Below, piece by piece: positions 10,856 through 20,873 of a DNA stretch of 64,000 bases. A program made the position numbers and the translations under genes. Below the pieces are notes generated by a model, which was not told where the DNA came from, ran no database searches, and saw only the letters and a program-made list of their open reading frames with translations. Source of the stretch: Glebionis coronaria (taxonomy: Eukaryota > Streptophyta > Magnoliopsida > Asterales > Asteraceae); the NCBI GenBank assembly GCA_025667525.1, contig CM046878.1:515972274-516036273 (forward strand). Direction: 5' to 3'. Within the stretch, counting starts at the first letter, position 1, and the number at the start of each line of letters is the position of its first letter.

Positions 10856-11539
10856 TTATTTCTCCATGAATCGTCGACTTCCTAATTCATTAGTAATGTC
10901 ATTAATCTCTTGATTAATTTGTCTCTTTTCAAGCAACAAATCTTCAATACTTTTTTTAACAACTTCAACATTTCTTTGGCACATTGTTTCAAGTCGTTCA
11001 ATTTCGAAAGAATATTGTGGAGATTGGTCAAAACCGAAAGGAATCGAATTATAGCAAGGACTAGGCTCATAAAAATTTTGATCTCTCGGTTGACAACAAA
11101 AACTCTCGTGAGGACCTCCACAATACTCACAACAAAGATATTGTTGTGATGAACTCGGTAAATCTTGTGGATAACAATTATCATTAAAGTTTTGATTGTA
11201 GCTCGGTTCTTGCTCGTAATTAAGCGAGAATCGATGCGAACAATCATCACCAAAATGAGAATCGTTTCCACAAAACTCAAACGAGGGTGTCTCATATGTG
11301 GGGTGTGGAGGTGGATTGAAATCGAGATAATTATTCGAAAAATTCGGATTTCCACATGAAGTAATATCATCACAAGAAGGACAAAATCCAACTCGTACAT
11401 CGTTTCGTAAGTCATTTCCACAACGCTCACACGTGCACCACCGACATGGCAAAAAACCATATAACGGTTCTCCACACCCAACACAATAAACGAAGGAAGA
11501 ATTAAAATTTAGAGGGTGAGGAGAAAAAGAATTAAACAT
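10856..11539 (-). CDS. G2 Cys-rich (zinc-ribbon-like) ORF directly after the PBS
   Basis: 227 residues, first ATG after the PBS, about 140 bp downstream. CxxC pairs occur in series: CVGCGEPLYG, CRWCTCERCGN, CPSC, then FCGNDSHFGDDC (residues about 89-100) and CCEYCGGPHESFCC (about 135-148), which are knuckle-like C-C-H-C groups. The end, from about residue 180, is a predicted coiled coil (ERLETMCQRNVEVVKKSIEDL, LLEKRQINQEIND). The protein occupies the place where gag would be, so an RNA-binding or packaging role is possible, but that is inference. It is not a known gag fold. Confidence 0.65.
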   Translation of the reverse strand: MFNSFSPHPLNFNSSFVYCVGCGEPLYGFLPCRWCTCERCGNDLRNDVRVGFCPSCDDITSCGNPNFSNNYLDFNPPPHPTYETPSFEFCGNDSHFGDDCSHRFSLNYEQEPSYNQNFNDNCYPQDLPSSSQQYLCCEYCGGPHESFCCQPRDQNFYEPSPCYNSIPFGFDQSPQYSFEIERLETMCQRNVEVVKKSIEDLLLEKRQINQEINDITNELGSRRFMEK

Positions 11540-11678
11540 GATAGAGGATTAAGAAGATTATTTTTGGTATTTTTCATAAAAACGATACATAATAAGAAAA
11601 TAACAAAACTTTCCGAGGACAGAAAAGGTCTTCAAATCAACGATCAACAAATCTCCACAAAGACGAATCGTACACAAG

Positions 11679-11697
11679 ATCCCCGGCAGCGGCGCCA
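11679..11697 (-). other. G2 primer binding site (tRNA-Asp)
   Basis: On the minus strand, TGGCGCCGCTGCCGGGGAT is complementary to the 3' end of plant tRNA-Asp with one mismatch, 7 nt from the LTR. The same PBS is in G3. It fixes the element as minus-oriented. Confidence 0.88.
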
Positions 11698-12409
11698 AAA
11701 TTTTTGATGTGTCATTGATAGTATATGTGATAATTTGAGATTACGTTATAGGGTAAATTAGAAAATTACCTTTAGAAAAAAGTAATAGACTAATTTTACC
11801 AATGACGAATTCAATTAAACACGTGAATGAACCAAGTTTGTCGTACACGAAGATCGAGTGAATTTGAGACGTTTTGCTTTGATTTGGACAATCGATTTGA
11901 ATTTGGTTTTTGGTTTTTATTCTAAAATTACTCCTATAATTTTTACCTAAGTGCATGAATTGTAAACCCGTATTAAATCTAAAAAAATAAAAACCATTTA
12001 AAATTTAGACTATTTAAAAAATTTATTTTAAACTAATTTAAAAACTATTTAAAATTTTAAACTAATTTAATCTATTCTTGAAGAAAACATAAGCTAATTT
12101 AAAATTTTACTTTTACAAAATTATTTAAAACAATTTTATTTAAAACAAAATTAATTAAAACTAATCTATTTAAAATCTAATTTAAATTTCTAAAATTAAT
12201 AAAATTAATTTTTATTTTTTTATATATTTTTTTATTTAGTTTTATTAAAATATTTATTTAAACTAATATTAAATGGACTTTTATTTATAAAAGTTATTAA
12301 TGATTTAATTAGACTTAATGAAATATTAAAATAAATACAAGCATTTAAAAACTGTCAATCTAAGTGAAGCATTTAATAAATTTTGAACGAAATGTATTAA
12401 CAAGAAACA

Positions 12410-12474
12410 TGGCTAGAGCAGCTGGCTATCACGCTGGTCTACAAGGTGCAGGTCTCGAGTTCGAGACCTGCAAG
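12410..12474 (+). other. tRNA-like sequence, second LTR copy of G2
   Basis: Same sequence as 4845-4910, carried by the other LTR. Confidence 0.4.
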
Positions 12475-13984
12475 TGACAAATTTTGGTATTATTTTTTTT
12501 TTGGAATTATATTTTGATTAAAACTACAAACCAAACACCCCCAGTTCGTGAGTACAGCCAAATTCGCACAGTAAATTAAAAGAAACAGAAAGACAGACTA
12601 AAATCTCTCAGTAAATAAGCAGTAAAGATTAAGATGCCAAAACTAAGCCTAAATATCCTATAAACGAACAGTAAATAACAGACTATGGGTCAAAACATAC
12701 ATGCGACTAAGAAACATTCTCAAAGATAATCAGACACCATATCTGCTATTTTGTAAATCAAATAGATAAAAAACTAAACCAAAATCATATAAAAACAGAT
12801 TAATATCAGATAAGTTGACAGCAAACAAAAATCGAACAAAAATCAAATTAGCACAAAGATATAACCAAATCAAGCCTCAAATCTAACTAGGACTTAACAA
12901 TTCTGATTAATAAACATTCAGCAAGTGAACAAAATCAGAGTAAACTAAAAGCAAATGTCACAGTAATTAATTAAACCAATTCAAATCAAATTCAACTTCA
13001 TACTTCATCAAATCCAAAAATATATAAAATCAGTTCTAACACTAAATCAAGGAATCATCAGATTTGTATCTGCAAGCAGATTCGACTTATGACTTCTTCA
13101 GGCAGCAACATAAATGAAAACAGATTAAAAGAATACTCAATATAACAAGGAAAATGGTAGCGATTACATTATCACAGCAACGATTTAACGAGATCCTAAC
13201 CACCGGCTTACTTTTAATTCCTCTTAACAACCTACAGTAACACACGAACACAGAAACCAGCAGCACTAAACTGATTATTAAACTACCTCAAACTCAGATT
13301 CATATAACACATATAACACAAATATCAGATTAAAGGAATAACACATATAACAGTCAAAGTTAAAATTCATAAATCTAAACAAAACAGTAAGTAATTTCAC
13401 ATATAACATGTTATCTCAAATATCTAATTATACTAACTTTATAAAAATAACTGAGCCTAACCATTTTGGAGAAACCCGTTGAGATGAAGGTAAGCGCTGA
13501 GCTTCCTTAGACTCGAAACCATTCAATTCGACCGCCGATTAAAATACTTCGAACCAAGATAAACATCACGAACTTATTCATGAACAAGCAGCTTTAATGA
13601 CTTTGAACAACTAATTAATCTCGGACCACCATCATGGTTTGAATCGAACAGATCATTCAATCCAAAAAATGTATTAAAGCTTAACAGTAGTTAAACTTAT
13701 TATCCCTATCTTTAATTCAATCACTCACAACAGCTTATAGATTAAGCTTATATGAGAAACTCAATGTTATAGTGCATAAAATCAGTGGAATACGATTATG
13801 ACTAAACAAACAAAACAAATCGAGAATAATGAGAAATGAACAGTGGATCAAATTCGAAACGGAAATTACTTTTATTACTTTAACCGAAAATTCATTACAA
13901 AGTTTATAAAATAAAGTATAAAACTATTTCTACATTATAACATTAAAAACTAAGAAATGGATGAATACAATGAAAAATAAAGGG

Positions 13985-13994
13985 GTTTTTATAG
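13985..13994 (-). promoter_or_regulatory. Probable TATA box of G2 5' LTR
   Basis: CTATAAAAAC on the minus strand. As this is the upstream LTR of the minus-oriented element, it would drive the genomic RNA, starting near 13960. Confidence 0.5.
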
Positions 13995-14877
13995 TTGAAC
14001 CCGATAGCATCTTCCTTGGCATATTCGAATCTTCATTCTTCTCTTTCTTCACTTGATTCGGTCTTGATTCAATGTATCAGCTCATTCTGTTATTATCTTG
14101 ATGATGTGGAAGGTTTTTATTGGATGGATTTGGATGATTGAGGTGTTTCAACCAGTAGTCCGCTGCCACGTAGCCTTGATCTTCCACTCTCTCTTCCGAA
14201 ATCAAAGGGGAATTTATTCCCACTCGTGTGCAACACACGAGTTTATCAAAACCCCCTTATTAATTTTAGATAATTAACAGTGTGGTAAAATTAGGGTTTG
14301 AGGAATAGTGTTTTATTTTTACAGATACATTGAAGAAGAAAGATAAAGGTGAGAAGAGAGAGTATCGAAAAAAATGTGTGAGATAAGAAAAACGTTTGTG
14401 GTGGATAAATGAAGGTTGACCAATATAAAGTTTAATAAACTTTATATAACCGTTCCAAAATTGTTGCCCAAATGGGCTTTTAGAGTCCAAAGAACTCTCT
14501 CCATTTTGCAAATGAATAGGCATGGCCCAATTTACTCCATTCGTTTGTTAAAACTTCCAAATTGGGCCATTTTGAATTTTCAAACAACACAAAATACTAT
14601 CTTGAATCTTAAATGGGCTTTTGAGCCCATTTACCCCATTGTGGGACCCACTTGACCCATAAACTCGATAAATGATGAAATCCGCTAAAGTCGAGCTCGA
14701 TTTTGGCTTCTTCAATCTTTTTCTTCAAACTCGTGCCGATTTTTGTCGGTTTTCGCGAACTTGGTACCTACACACATTCAAACAAGAAACAAGCATATAC
14801 AAGGCATTTTTGTTACATTTCATGCATAATCTCATTGTTTTAAGATACAAATGATATGAGTAATTACACTCATATCA

Positions 14878-15540
14878 GTGAATGTGGTGTGTGCCTTGCA
14901 TCCTTCACAAGGAGCTGATCCCTCCTACCCATAAACCAGTATATTAAATTAGAGGCAGCCCCTCTAATTTGCATGATGAGGTCACTCCTCCAATTATTCA
15001 TGCACGGTGGATTTTCATGACCTATATTGGCTAATGGTAAAATATGACAAACAATTTTTATAAGATAAACATAAGACTTTCAAACTATAAAACCAGTTTT
15101 ATTAAGATTTAACCAGGTTACTCGGGACTTAGTTTTCTTCCGCTGTTATTATGTTATATGCTTATTCTATTCATGTTTTATTGTACATCCGTGCACTGAG
15201 CGTATTTGCTCAGCCGTTTTCCTTTTCTATGTTCCCAAAACGACAGGTACTCAGGGACGCTCGTAGACACTAAGAGTACGTGCATATGGACTGGAAGCTG
15301 TCTAGCCTTCTTTACATTATGCATTTCCTTTCTTGTGATACTTATGCTTTGGACATTGTTTAGTCCTTTCCTTTATTATACTATGTTTGTGTGTGATGAG
15401 CTTTACTTTTTGGACTACCGATGTTTGATTCCGGTATTTTCCTTTTTATGGTCAAGTAATGTTTAGACATTTTACCTTGTATGCTTTGATGACACGCCAT
15501 AATTACTGTGATATTTCCATTTCCAAAATAGGGTGTTACA
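14878..15540 (+). repeat. G1 5' LTR, second part (first 5 bp are the G2 TSD)
   Basis: Continues the G1 LTR from the G2 insertion point and ends AATAGGGTGTTACA, matching 23104-23772. The 86-codon ORF at 15206-15466 is repeated in the 3' LTR with a frameshift and is not a gene. Confidence 0.92.
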
Positions 15541-15544
15541 ATTA

Positions 15545-15557
15545 TGGTATCAGAGCC
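15545..15557 (+). other. G1 primer binding site (initiator tRNA-Met)
   Basis: TGGTATCAGAGCC, the standard plant iMet PBS, 4 nt after the LTR. From here to 15999 is untranslated leader with no coding signal. It ends TACTGTCAG just before the gag ATG. Confidence 0.93.
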
Positions 15558-15999
15558 AAGGCTTCGACCTGTAGGCTCTCAAATATGACCTGTGATTAGT
15601 GGGTAGTCACTACGGTCTTCCTAGAACTGACAGTTGTTTTCATGCATTCATCATTTTTCTAAGCATACATATACATGTCATTGTTGCAGGGTTTTTTGAC
15701 TAAGTAATGGTTGGTACAGGACTGGCCCTATTTAGTCGCATGTGTTTTATCGAAACTTTTAGATTTGGGACCGACCCATAGGCGTCCCCTCGCTATGTCT
15801 TTTGTTTTGGGTGAACTGACCAGAGGCGTTCACTCTCGAGCATACAAAAGTTTTCATAAAACTGCATCATGCATTCATACACAAAATTTTCTTGCATAAA
15901 ATTTTTCTCGTGAAATTTTAGTATAAATTTTTTTTCATGTATATATTTATATTTTATGTTTTGATCTGTTTAATCATATGTTTTATGTTATACTGTCAG

Positions 16000-16726
16000 A
16001 TGGTTCTCACACGCGAACAGGAGCAGCTCAATGCTGCAATTCAGGCTGCCATGCAAGCCTTGCTTCCTCAACTGAGGAATGACATTCGGGCTGAAGTTCA
16101 AGCTGCCAACAATCAACAACACAATCAGCCACCTCCTCCTCCTCCTCCAGTGACATTAGCAGTATGGCTGGAGAGATTCAACAAGCTCCGCCCTCTAGCT
16201 TTTGAGAAGACAGATAGCCCCAGCGATGCTGAAAGCTGGTTGGCTCACATCGAGAAGATTTTCAACGCTATGGGCTCTGACCCCGCATACAAGGCGAGGT
16301 TGGCATGCTATCGGTTCGAAGCGATGTACTCAACTGGTGGTTAGCATTGATGCAATCTGAAGGTGGTGATGGGTAGGTTACTGGTTTGACTTAGGCTTAG
16401 TTCAAGAACAGGGTGATGGAGCAGTTCTTTCCCAAGGCTGAGCAGGACAAGCTCAAGAGAGAGTACCATGGGATCCGACAGAGAGCTGGGGAGAATAGCA
16501 ACGAGTTTATGCAGCGCTTTCTTCGCTTGGCTGGTTTCCTTGGTGCGGCAGCAGGTACTCCTGAAGAGCAGGCACATCACTTCAGATGGGCTCTTCGTAC
16601 ATCGGTCGCAAACAATCTGGTGTGTGCTACGTTCAATACTGTAGCACAAGTGGCCGATGCAGCACGAAGACTGGAGATGCTGCAGGAGAGGGATGAGTTC
16701 GGGGAAGCTGAAAGACCCGACAAGAG
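16000..16726 (+). pseudogene. gag: G1 gag, first exon (frameshifted)
   Basis: The ATG at 16000 starts MVLTREQEQLNAAIQAAM, a helical N-terminus, then a Pro run and the capsid-type domain (VWLERFNKLRPLAFE, AESWLAHIEKIF, LACYRFE). The frame is lost at about 16320-16412 through several small indels relative to G4. It resumes at 16413 with MEQFFPKAEQDKLKREYHGI, ENSNEFMQRFLRLAGF and ATFNTVAQVADAARRLEML, the end of a retrotransposon gag domain. The exon ends in AAG AG just before a GTAAAC donor, where reading through meets TAA at once. Gag would form the cytoplasmic particle shell. Confidence 0.85.
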
Positions 16727-16807
16727 GTAAACATTCGTATTCAAGCGGTGACCAATCCGTATACTTTCCATATGTCAATTATTCATCTCTTTAACTGTAT
16801 CTTCCAG
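16727..16807 (+). other. Probable intron 1 in G1 gag (81 bp)
   Basis: GTAAAC to CTTCCAG, phase 2. The first codon inside is TAA. G4 has an 81-bp counterpart (58070-58150) with the same splice-site sequences. Confidence 0.72.
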
Positions 16808-16957
16808 GCAGAAAACCGGGGACCGGTCTCAGCCGGCCACTCAGCAGCAGCCTCATCAGCCCAAGGGAAACGGTCAGACTAACGACCGTTCTGCTACGGA
16901 TAGGCGTGGCGGTAATGACAATTACCGTAACAACGCTGGGCACTCCAACAACAGCAG
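16808..16957 (+). pseudogene. gag: G1 gag exon 2 (basic, Gln/Asn-rich)
   Basis: Fifty open codons between two probable introns, encoding a Q, N, R and G-rich basic segment (SQPATQQQPHQPK, RRGGNDNYRNN) typical of the region before a gag zinc knuckle. It has no start codon of its own and is only in frame with its neighbours if introns 1 and 2 are removed. G4 has the matching exon at 57920-58069, also 150 bp. Confidence 0.68.
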
Positions 16958-17031
16958 GTCCTAATACTTACGAAACTCCTTGTGTTTTATGTTATAACTC
17001 ATATTCTGACACTTTATCAAACTTCTACCAG
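16958..17031 (+). other. Probable intron 2 in G1 gag (74 bp)
   Basis: GTCCTAATACTTAC donor side, TTCTACCAG acceptor, phase 2, and a CTGAC branch-point-like motif about 25 nt before the end. The G4 copy (57843-57919, 77 bp) keeps all three signals. Confidence 0.7.
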
Positions 17032-17096
17032 GAACCATGGAAACGGTAGGGACCAGAAACAGAGAGGTTCGCAGCCTAGCCGTCCAGCTATCACTG
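17032..17096 (+). pseudogene. gag: G1 gag exon 3 (65 bp, basic)
   Basis: Encodes a short basic stretch (NHGNGRDQKQRGSQPSRPA) that joins exon 2 and exon 4 in one frame after splicing. Same length in G4 (57778-57842). Confidence 0.65.
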
Positions 17097-17169
17097 GTAT
17101 TCAATCTTACGATTATCCGCTTCATCCTTTGTACCCAATTATCATGTCTTATGTAAAATGTTTTATCAG
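17097..17169 (+). other. Probable intron 3 in G1 gag (73 bp)
   Basis: GTATTC donor, TTTATCAG acceptor, phase 1. The G4 copy (57706-57777) is 72 bp, so read-through could not keep the same frame in both copies. Confidence 0.7.
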
Positions 17170-17920
17170 GTCCTCAGCCATCCAGAGCACCTGCTGGAGG
17201 ATACATTCATCCTCTTTGCTCTACTTGCCACCATAGGCATCCAGGACCATGTCGCCGTAATACTGATGCGTGCTTCAAGTGTGGTCTTCCTGGCCATATT
17301 ATGAAGGATTGTCGTAAGGGCGAGATGGAGGATACATCAGGACATGCTGATACCAAGCCGCCTCCTACGGCCGGGCGTGTCTACACGACATCTCGAGACC
17401 AGGCCAACAAGTCTACAGGTACCATCACTGGAATCTTGTATATGTATGGTCGCGCTGCATGTGTTCTTTTCGATACGGGTGCTACTCACTCGGTTATTTC
17501 TACTACTTATGATAAGAACATTAGGATGCCTCCCTTGCCACTAGAAAATAGGCTTACTATTTCCACGCCTTTGAGGGACTCTGTATTAATCACCCATGTA
17601 TACAAGAGTCTTCCCCAAGAATTTGATGATAAGGTTCGACCTGTTGACGCACTTCCGCTGGACATGAATGACTTCGACATGATTTTGGGCATGGATTGGC
17701 TATCCAAGTATCATGCTACCATATACTGCCATTCATATCGAGTTATCTTCGGTGATGTCAATACACCAGAGTACATTCATAATAGGTTCGTACCCGGACG
17801 GTCTGTACAAGTCATATCCACCCTGCAAGCGCGTGCACTACTGTCACATGGCTGCGAGGGTTATCTAGCTACGGTTCACGACATGGATGTTGGATCCCAT
17901 CGATTCAGGATCAACCAATA
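17170..17920 (+). pseudogene. pol: G1 gag zinc knuckle and aspartic protease
   Basis: After intron 3 the frame gives Cys/His-rich GYIHPLCSTCHHRHPGPC, then the zinc knuckle [14 protein letters not shown] (CX2CX4HX4C) at about 17269-17310. The retropepsin follows: [13 protein letters not shown] with the catalytic Asp (about 17464-17502), [16 protein letters not shown], and the end near [16 protein letters not shown]. The frame is lost by a one-base indel near 17890 relative to G4, which runs straight on into RT. The enzyme would cut the polyprotein in the particle. Confidence 0.87.
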
Positions 17921-19456
17921 GTGTCGGAATTCCAAGACGTGTTTCCAGCAGAACTTCCGGGCATACCACCTGCACGAGAAGTGGAATTCATTATCGAGCT
18001 GATTCCAGGAGCTGAACCAATCTCCAAGGCTCCTTATCGCATGGCTCCCATAGAGCAGAAGGAGCTGAAGGATCAACTACAAGAACTTCTTGAACGAGGT
18101 TTTATTCGACCAAGCGCATCTCCATGGGGAGCACCGGTTTTGTTTGTTAAGAAGAAGGACGACAGTATGCGTCTTTGCATAGACTATCGCGAGCTCAACA
18201 AGATTACCATTCGGAATAGGTATCCACTGCCACGCATTGACGATCTGTTTGACCAACTCCAAGGGGCTAAACACTTCTCCAAGATTGATCTTAGGTCAGG
18301 CTATCATCAGCTACGGTTCAAGGAGCAGGATATCGCTAAGACTGCCTTTCGTACTCGTTATGGCCACTACGAGTTTGTAGTTATGCCATTTGGCCTGACA
18401 AATGCTCCAGCAGTGTTCATGGATCTGATGAACAGAATCTTCCATGAATTTTTGGACAAATTCGTCATTGTTTTCATCGATGACATCCTGATTTTCTCAA
18501 AGTCCAAGGAGGAACACAAAGACCATCTTCGTACAGTACTACAGATTCTTCGCCAGAAGCAGCTGTATGCTAAATTCTCCAAGTGTGAGTTCTGGTTAAA
18601 CAAGGTGGCATTATTAGGTCACATTGTATCAGCAGAAGGAATCACTATGGATCCAGCGAAGGTTGGGGCCATCACAAAGTGGCGAAGGCCGACATCAGCG
18701 ACGGAAGTCTGCAGTTTCTTAGGCTTAGCTGGCTATTACCGTAGGTTCGTAGAGAACTTTTCCCGCCTAGTACTACCATTGACCAAACTGATGCGGAAAG
18801 CGGAGAAATTCGTCTGGACTGAAGATCGAGAGAAGAGCTTTGAAGACCTGAAACAGAAGCTAGTATCTGCACCTATTCTTACTCTACCATCTGGTACGGG
18901 TGGATTTCAAATCTACAGCGATGCATCGGGGAAGGGACTTGGCTGTGTTCTCATGCAACATGGGAAAGTGATCGTGTACGCTTCACGGCAGCTTAAGCCT
19001 TATGAAGAAAATTACCCCACGCATGATCTGGAACTTGCTGCAGTCGTGTTTGCATTGAAGATATGGAGACACTACTTATATGGGGAATCATGTGACATTT
19101 TCACGGACCACAAGAGCTTGAAGTATATCTTCACTCAACGTGAATTGAACATGAGGCAGAGGAGATGGTTAGAGCTGTTGAAGGATTATGATATTAATCT
19201 ACAGTATCATCCTGGAAAGGCAAATGTAGTAGCAGATGCTCTTAGCAGGAAGTCCGGAATGATCAACGGCATTAAGATCGAAGAGGAAGTCATCAGACTC
19301 TTGGAGCGACTAGACATCGAGATCATGGTACGTGGACAGCACGGTTACTGGGCTAATCTTAGAGTAGAACCCGAGTTACTATCTAAGATCAAGGAAGCTC
19401 AGAAGGATGACGGAGAAATCTGGGCGATAGTGCAGAATTTGGAGAAGCAGACATAA
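17921..19456 (+). pseudogene. pol: G1 reverse transcriptase and RNase H
   Basis: 511 open codons. RT motifs: [54 protein letters not shown] (first catalytic Asp), [30 protein letters not shown] (catalytic DD intact), [10 protein letters not shown], and [11 protein letters not shown]. RNase H follows: [35 protein letters not shown] and [12 protein letters not shown], then the connection ending [11 protein letters not shown]. It stops at TAA 19454-19456, where G4 has a sense codon in the same context. Ty3/gypsy order, with strong similarity to G4. Confidence 0.93.
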
Positions 19457-20248
19457 TTCAGAGTAGATGCAGATGGTATCGTATGGCAGGGCACGAGACT
19501 TTGTATCCCTGATGACCAAGAACTCCGGGAAGCTTTGTTAGCTGAAGCTCATAGCTCCCCATTCTCGATACATCCTGGTTCGACTAAGATGTACCATGAC
19601 ATCAAGCAGTACTTTTAGTGGAGTGGTATGAAACAGGATGTGGCCACTTACGTCTCCAAATGTCTTACCTGCCAGCAGGTTAAGATCGAGCATCAGCGAT
19701 CTGGCGGTCTCCTTCAACTGTTAGATATTCCAGAGTGGAAGTGGGACAAAATCACCATGGATTTTGTTACCGGTCTTTCGCCTACCAAAAGGAAGCACGA
19801 TGCAATTTGGGTTATCGTTGATCGACTTACCAAATCGGCTCATTTCTTACCGATCCGCAAGGAAGATCCGGTAAGTAAACTCGCAGATACGTATAGACGA
19901 GAGATCATGAGACTCCACGGTGCACCATCCAGCATCGTCTCAGACAGAGATCCTCGATTCACTTCGCGCTTTTGGAAAAGTCTGCAGAAAGCTTGGGGTA
20001 CACAACTTAAGCTTAGCACGGCTTTTCATCCTCAAACGGACGGACAGTCGGAGCGAACCATTCAGACATTGGAAGATATGTTGAGGTCATGTGCGTTGGA
20101 ATGGACGGGTGATTGGGACGAATACATCTGTTTGGTGGAGTTTGCATACAACAACCGCTGGCACGCAAGCATCAAATGTGCCCCATTTAAGATGTTGTAT
20201 GTCAGAAAGTGTCGCGCCCCAATCTGCTGGGATCAGGTTGGCGAGTGA
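19457..20248 (+). pseudogene. pol: G1 integrase, zinc-binding and catalytic domains
   Basis: The frame continues after the stop with an H2C2 zinc domain ([15 protein letters not shown], a TAG near 19616, then [12 protein letters not shown]). The catalytic core is intact: MDFVTGL (Asp), SDRDPRFTSRFW (Asp), and FHPQTDGQSERTIQTLEDML (Glu). It ends at TGA 20246-20248. It would insert the cDNA into chromosomes. Confidence 0.9.
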
Positions 20249-20758
20249 ACACTCGAAGGACCAGAAATCATAGAGATGACAAATGAGAAGATCACAGTAG
20301 CTAAGCAGAAGATTCAGGAGGCACTGTCACGTCAGAAGAGTTACGCCGATAAGCATCGTAGGGATTTACACTTTAACGTAGGAGATCACGTCTTCCTTAA
20401 GGTTTCGTCGGCACGTGGTGTTAGACGCTTCGTGATTAAAGGGAAGCTCAGTCCTCGTTTCATCGGACCGTTTGATATCATTGAACGAGTCGGTGAAGTA
20501 TCTTACCGATTGGCGTTACCTCCGCAGCTTTCGCATGTGCACAATGTGTTTCATGTGTCCTTACTCAGAGGGTGCCAGTATCATCCCCTTCACATGGTTC
20601 AGTATCCACTGGAACAGATACGTGAAGATCTCACTTTTATAGAAGAACCCGAACGAGTTCTTGACAGACAAGAACGAGTCATGAGAAAGAAGACGATTCC
20701 ATTCGTCAAAATTCTATGGAGGGATCATACCGAGCGGGAAGCCACTTGGGAAACGTAG
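20249..20758 (+). pseudogene. pol: G1 integrase C-terminus with chromodomain-like tail
   Basis: Open from 20276: KSYADKHRRDLHFNVGDHVF, then a GPY/F-type module (SPRFIGPFDIIERVGEVSYR, LSHVHNVFHVSLL) and a tail (EERVLD-like, RVMRKKTIPFVKILWRDH, EREATWE) that fits the chromodomain ends of plant chromoviruses. Such domains are thought to guide integration to heterochromatin. The stop at 20756-20758 is the natural end. Confidence 0.85.
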
Positions 20759-20860
20759 GAGTCTATCCGGGCTTCTTACCCTCATCTCATATTTTGGATT
20801 CGGGTATGTTCTTCTTTTCCAATTTACTTTATCTATAATTCGGGGACGAATTATTCTTTT

Positions 20861-20873
20861 TAGGGGGAAGAGT
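20861..20873 (+). other. G1 polypurine tract
   Basis: TAGGGGGAAGAGT immediately before the 3' LTR start TGTAAAA. Confidence 0.88.

Larger units (their letters stand above)
4139..14877 (-). mobile_element. G2: non-autonomous Athila/Tat-type LTR element inserted in G1 5' LTR
   Basis: Bounded by TG (4139) and CA (14877) with perfect TSD GTGAA (4134-4138 and 14878-14882). The LTRs are 3163 and 3173 bp and nearly identical. Orientation is minus: the tRNA-Asp PBS lies beside the right LTR (11679-11697) and the polypurine tract beside the left one (7302-7314). The 4.4-kb internal region holds a Cys-rich ORF and an acidic ORF, with no gag, protease, RT or integrase, so replication enzymes must come from another element. 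Its 3' non-coding region and the end of its acidic ORF resemble those of G3. Confidence 0.92.
11705..14877 (-). repeat. G2 5' LTR (right copy)
   Basis: Almost identical to 4139-7301, with only scattered substitutions and small indels, for example a longer T run near 12495. That indicates a fairly recent insertion. Confidence 0.93.

Noticed and set aside
10260..11707. Plus-strand ORFs (10260-10583, 10910-11149, 11165-11359, 11516-11707)
   Set aside because: Shadows of the minus-strand acidic and Cys-rich ORFs of G2.
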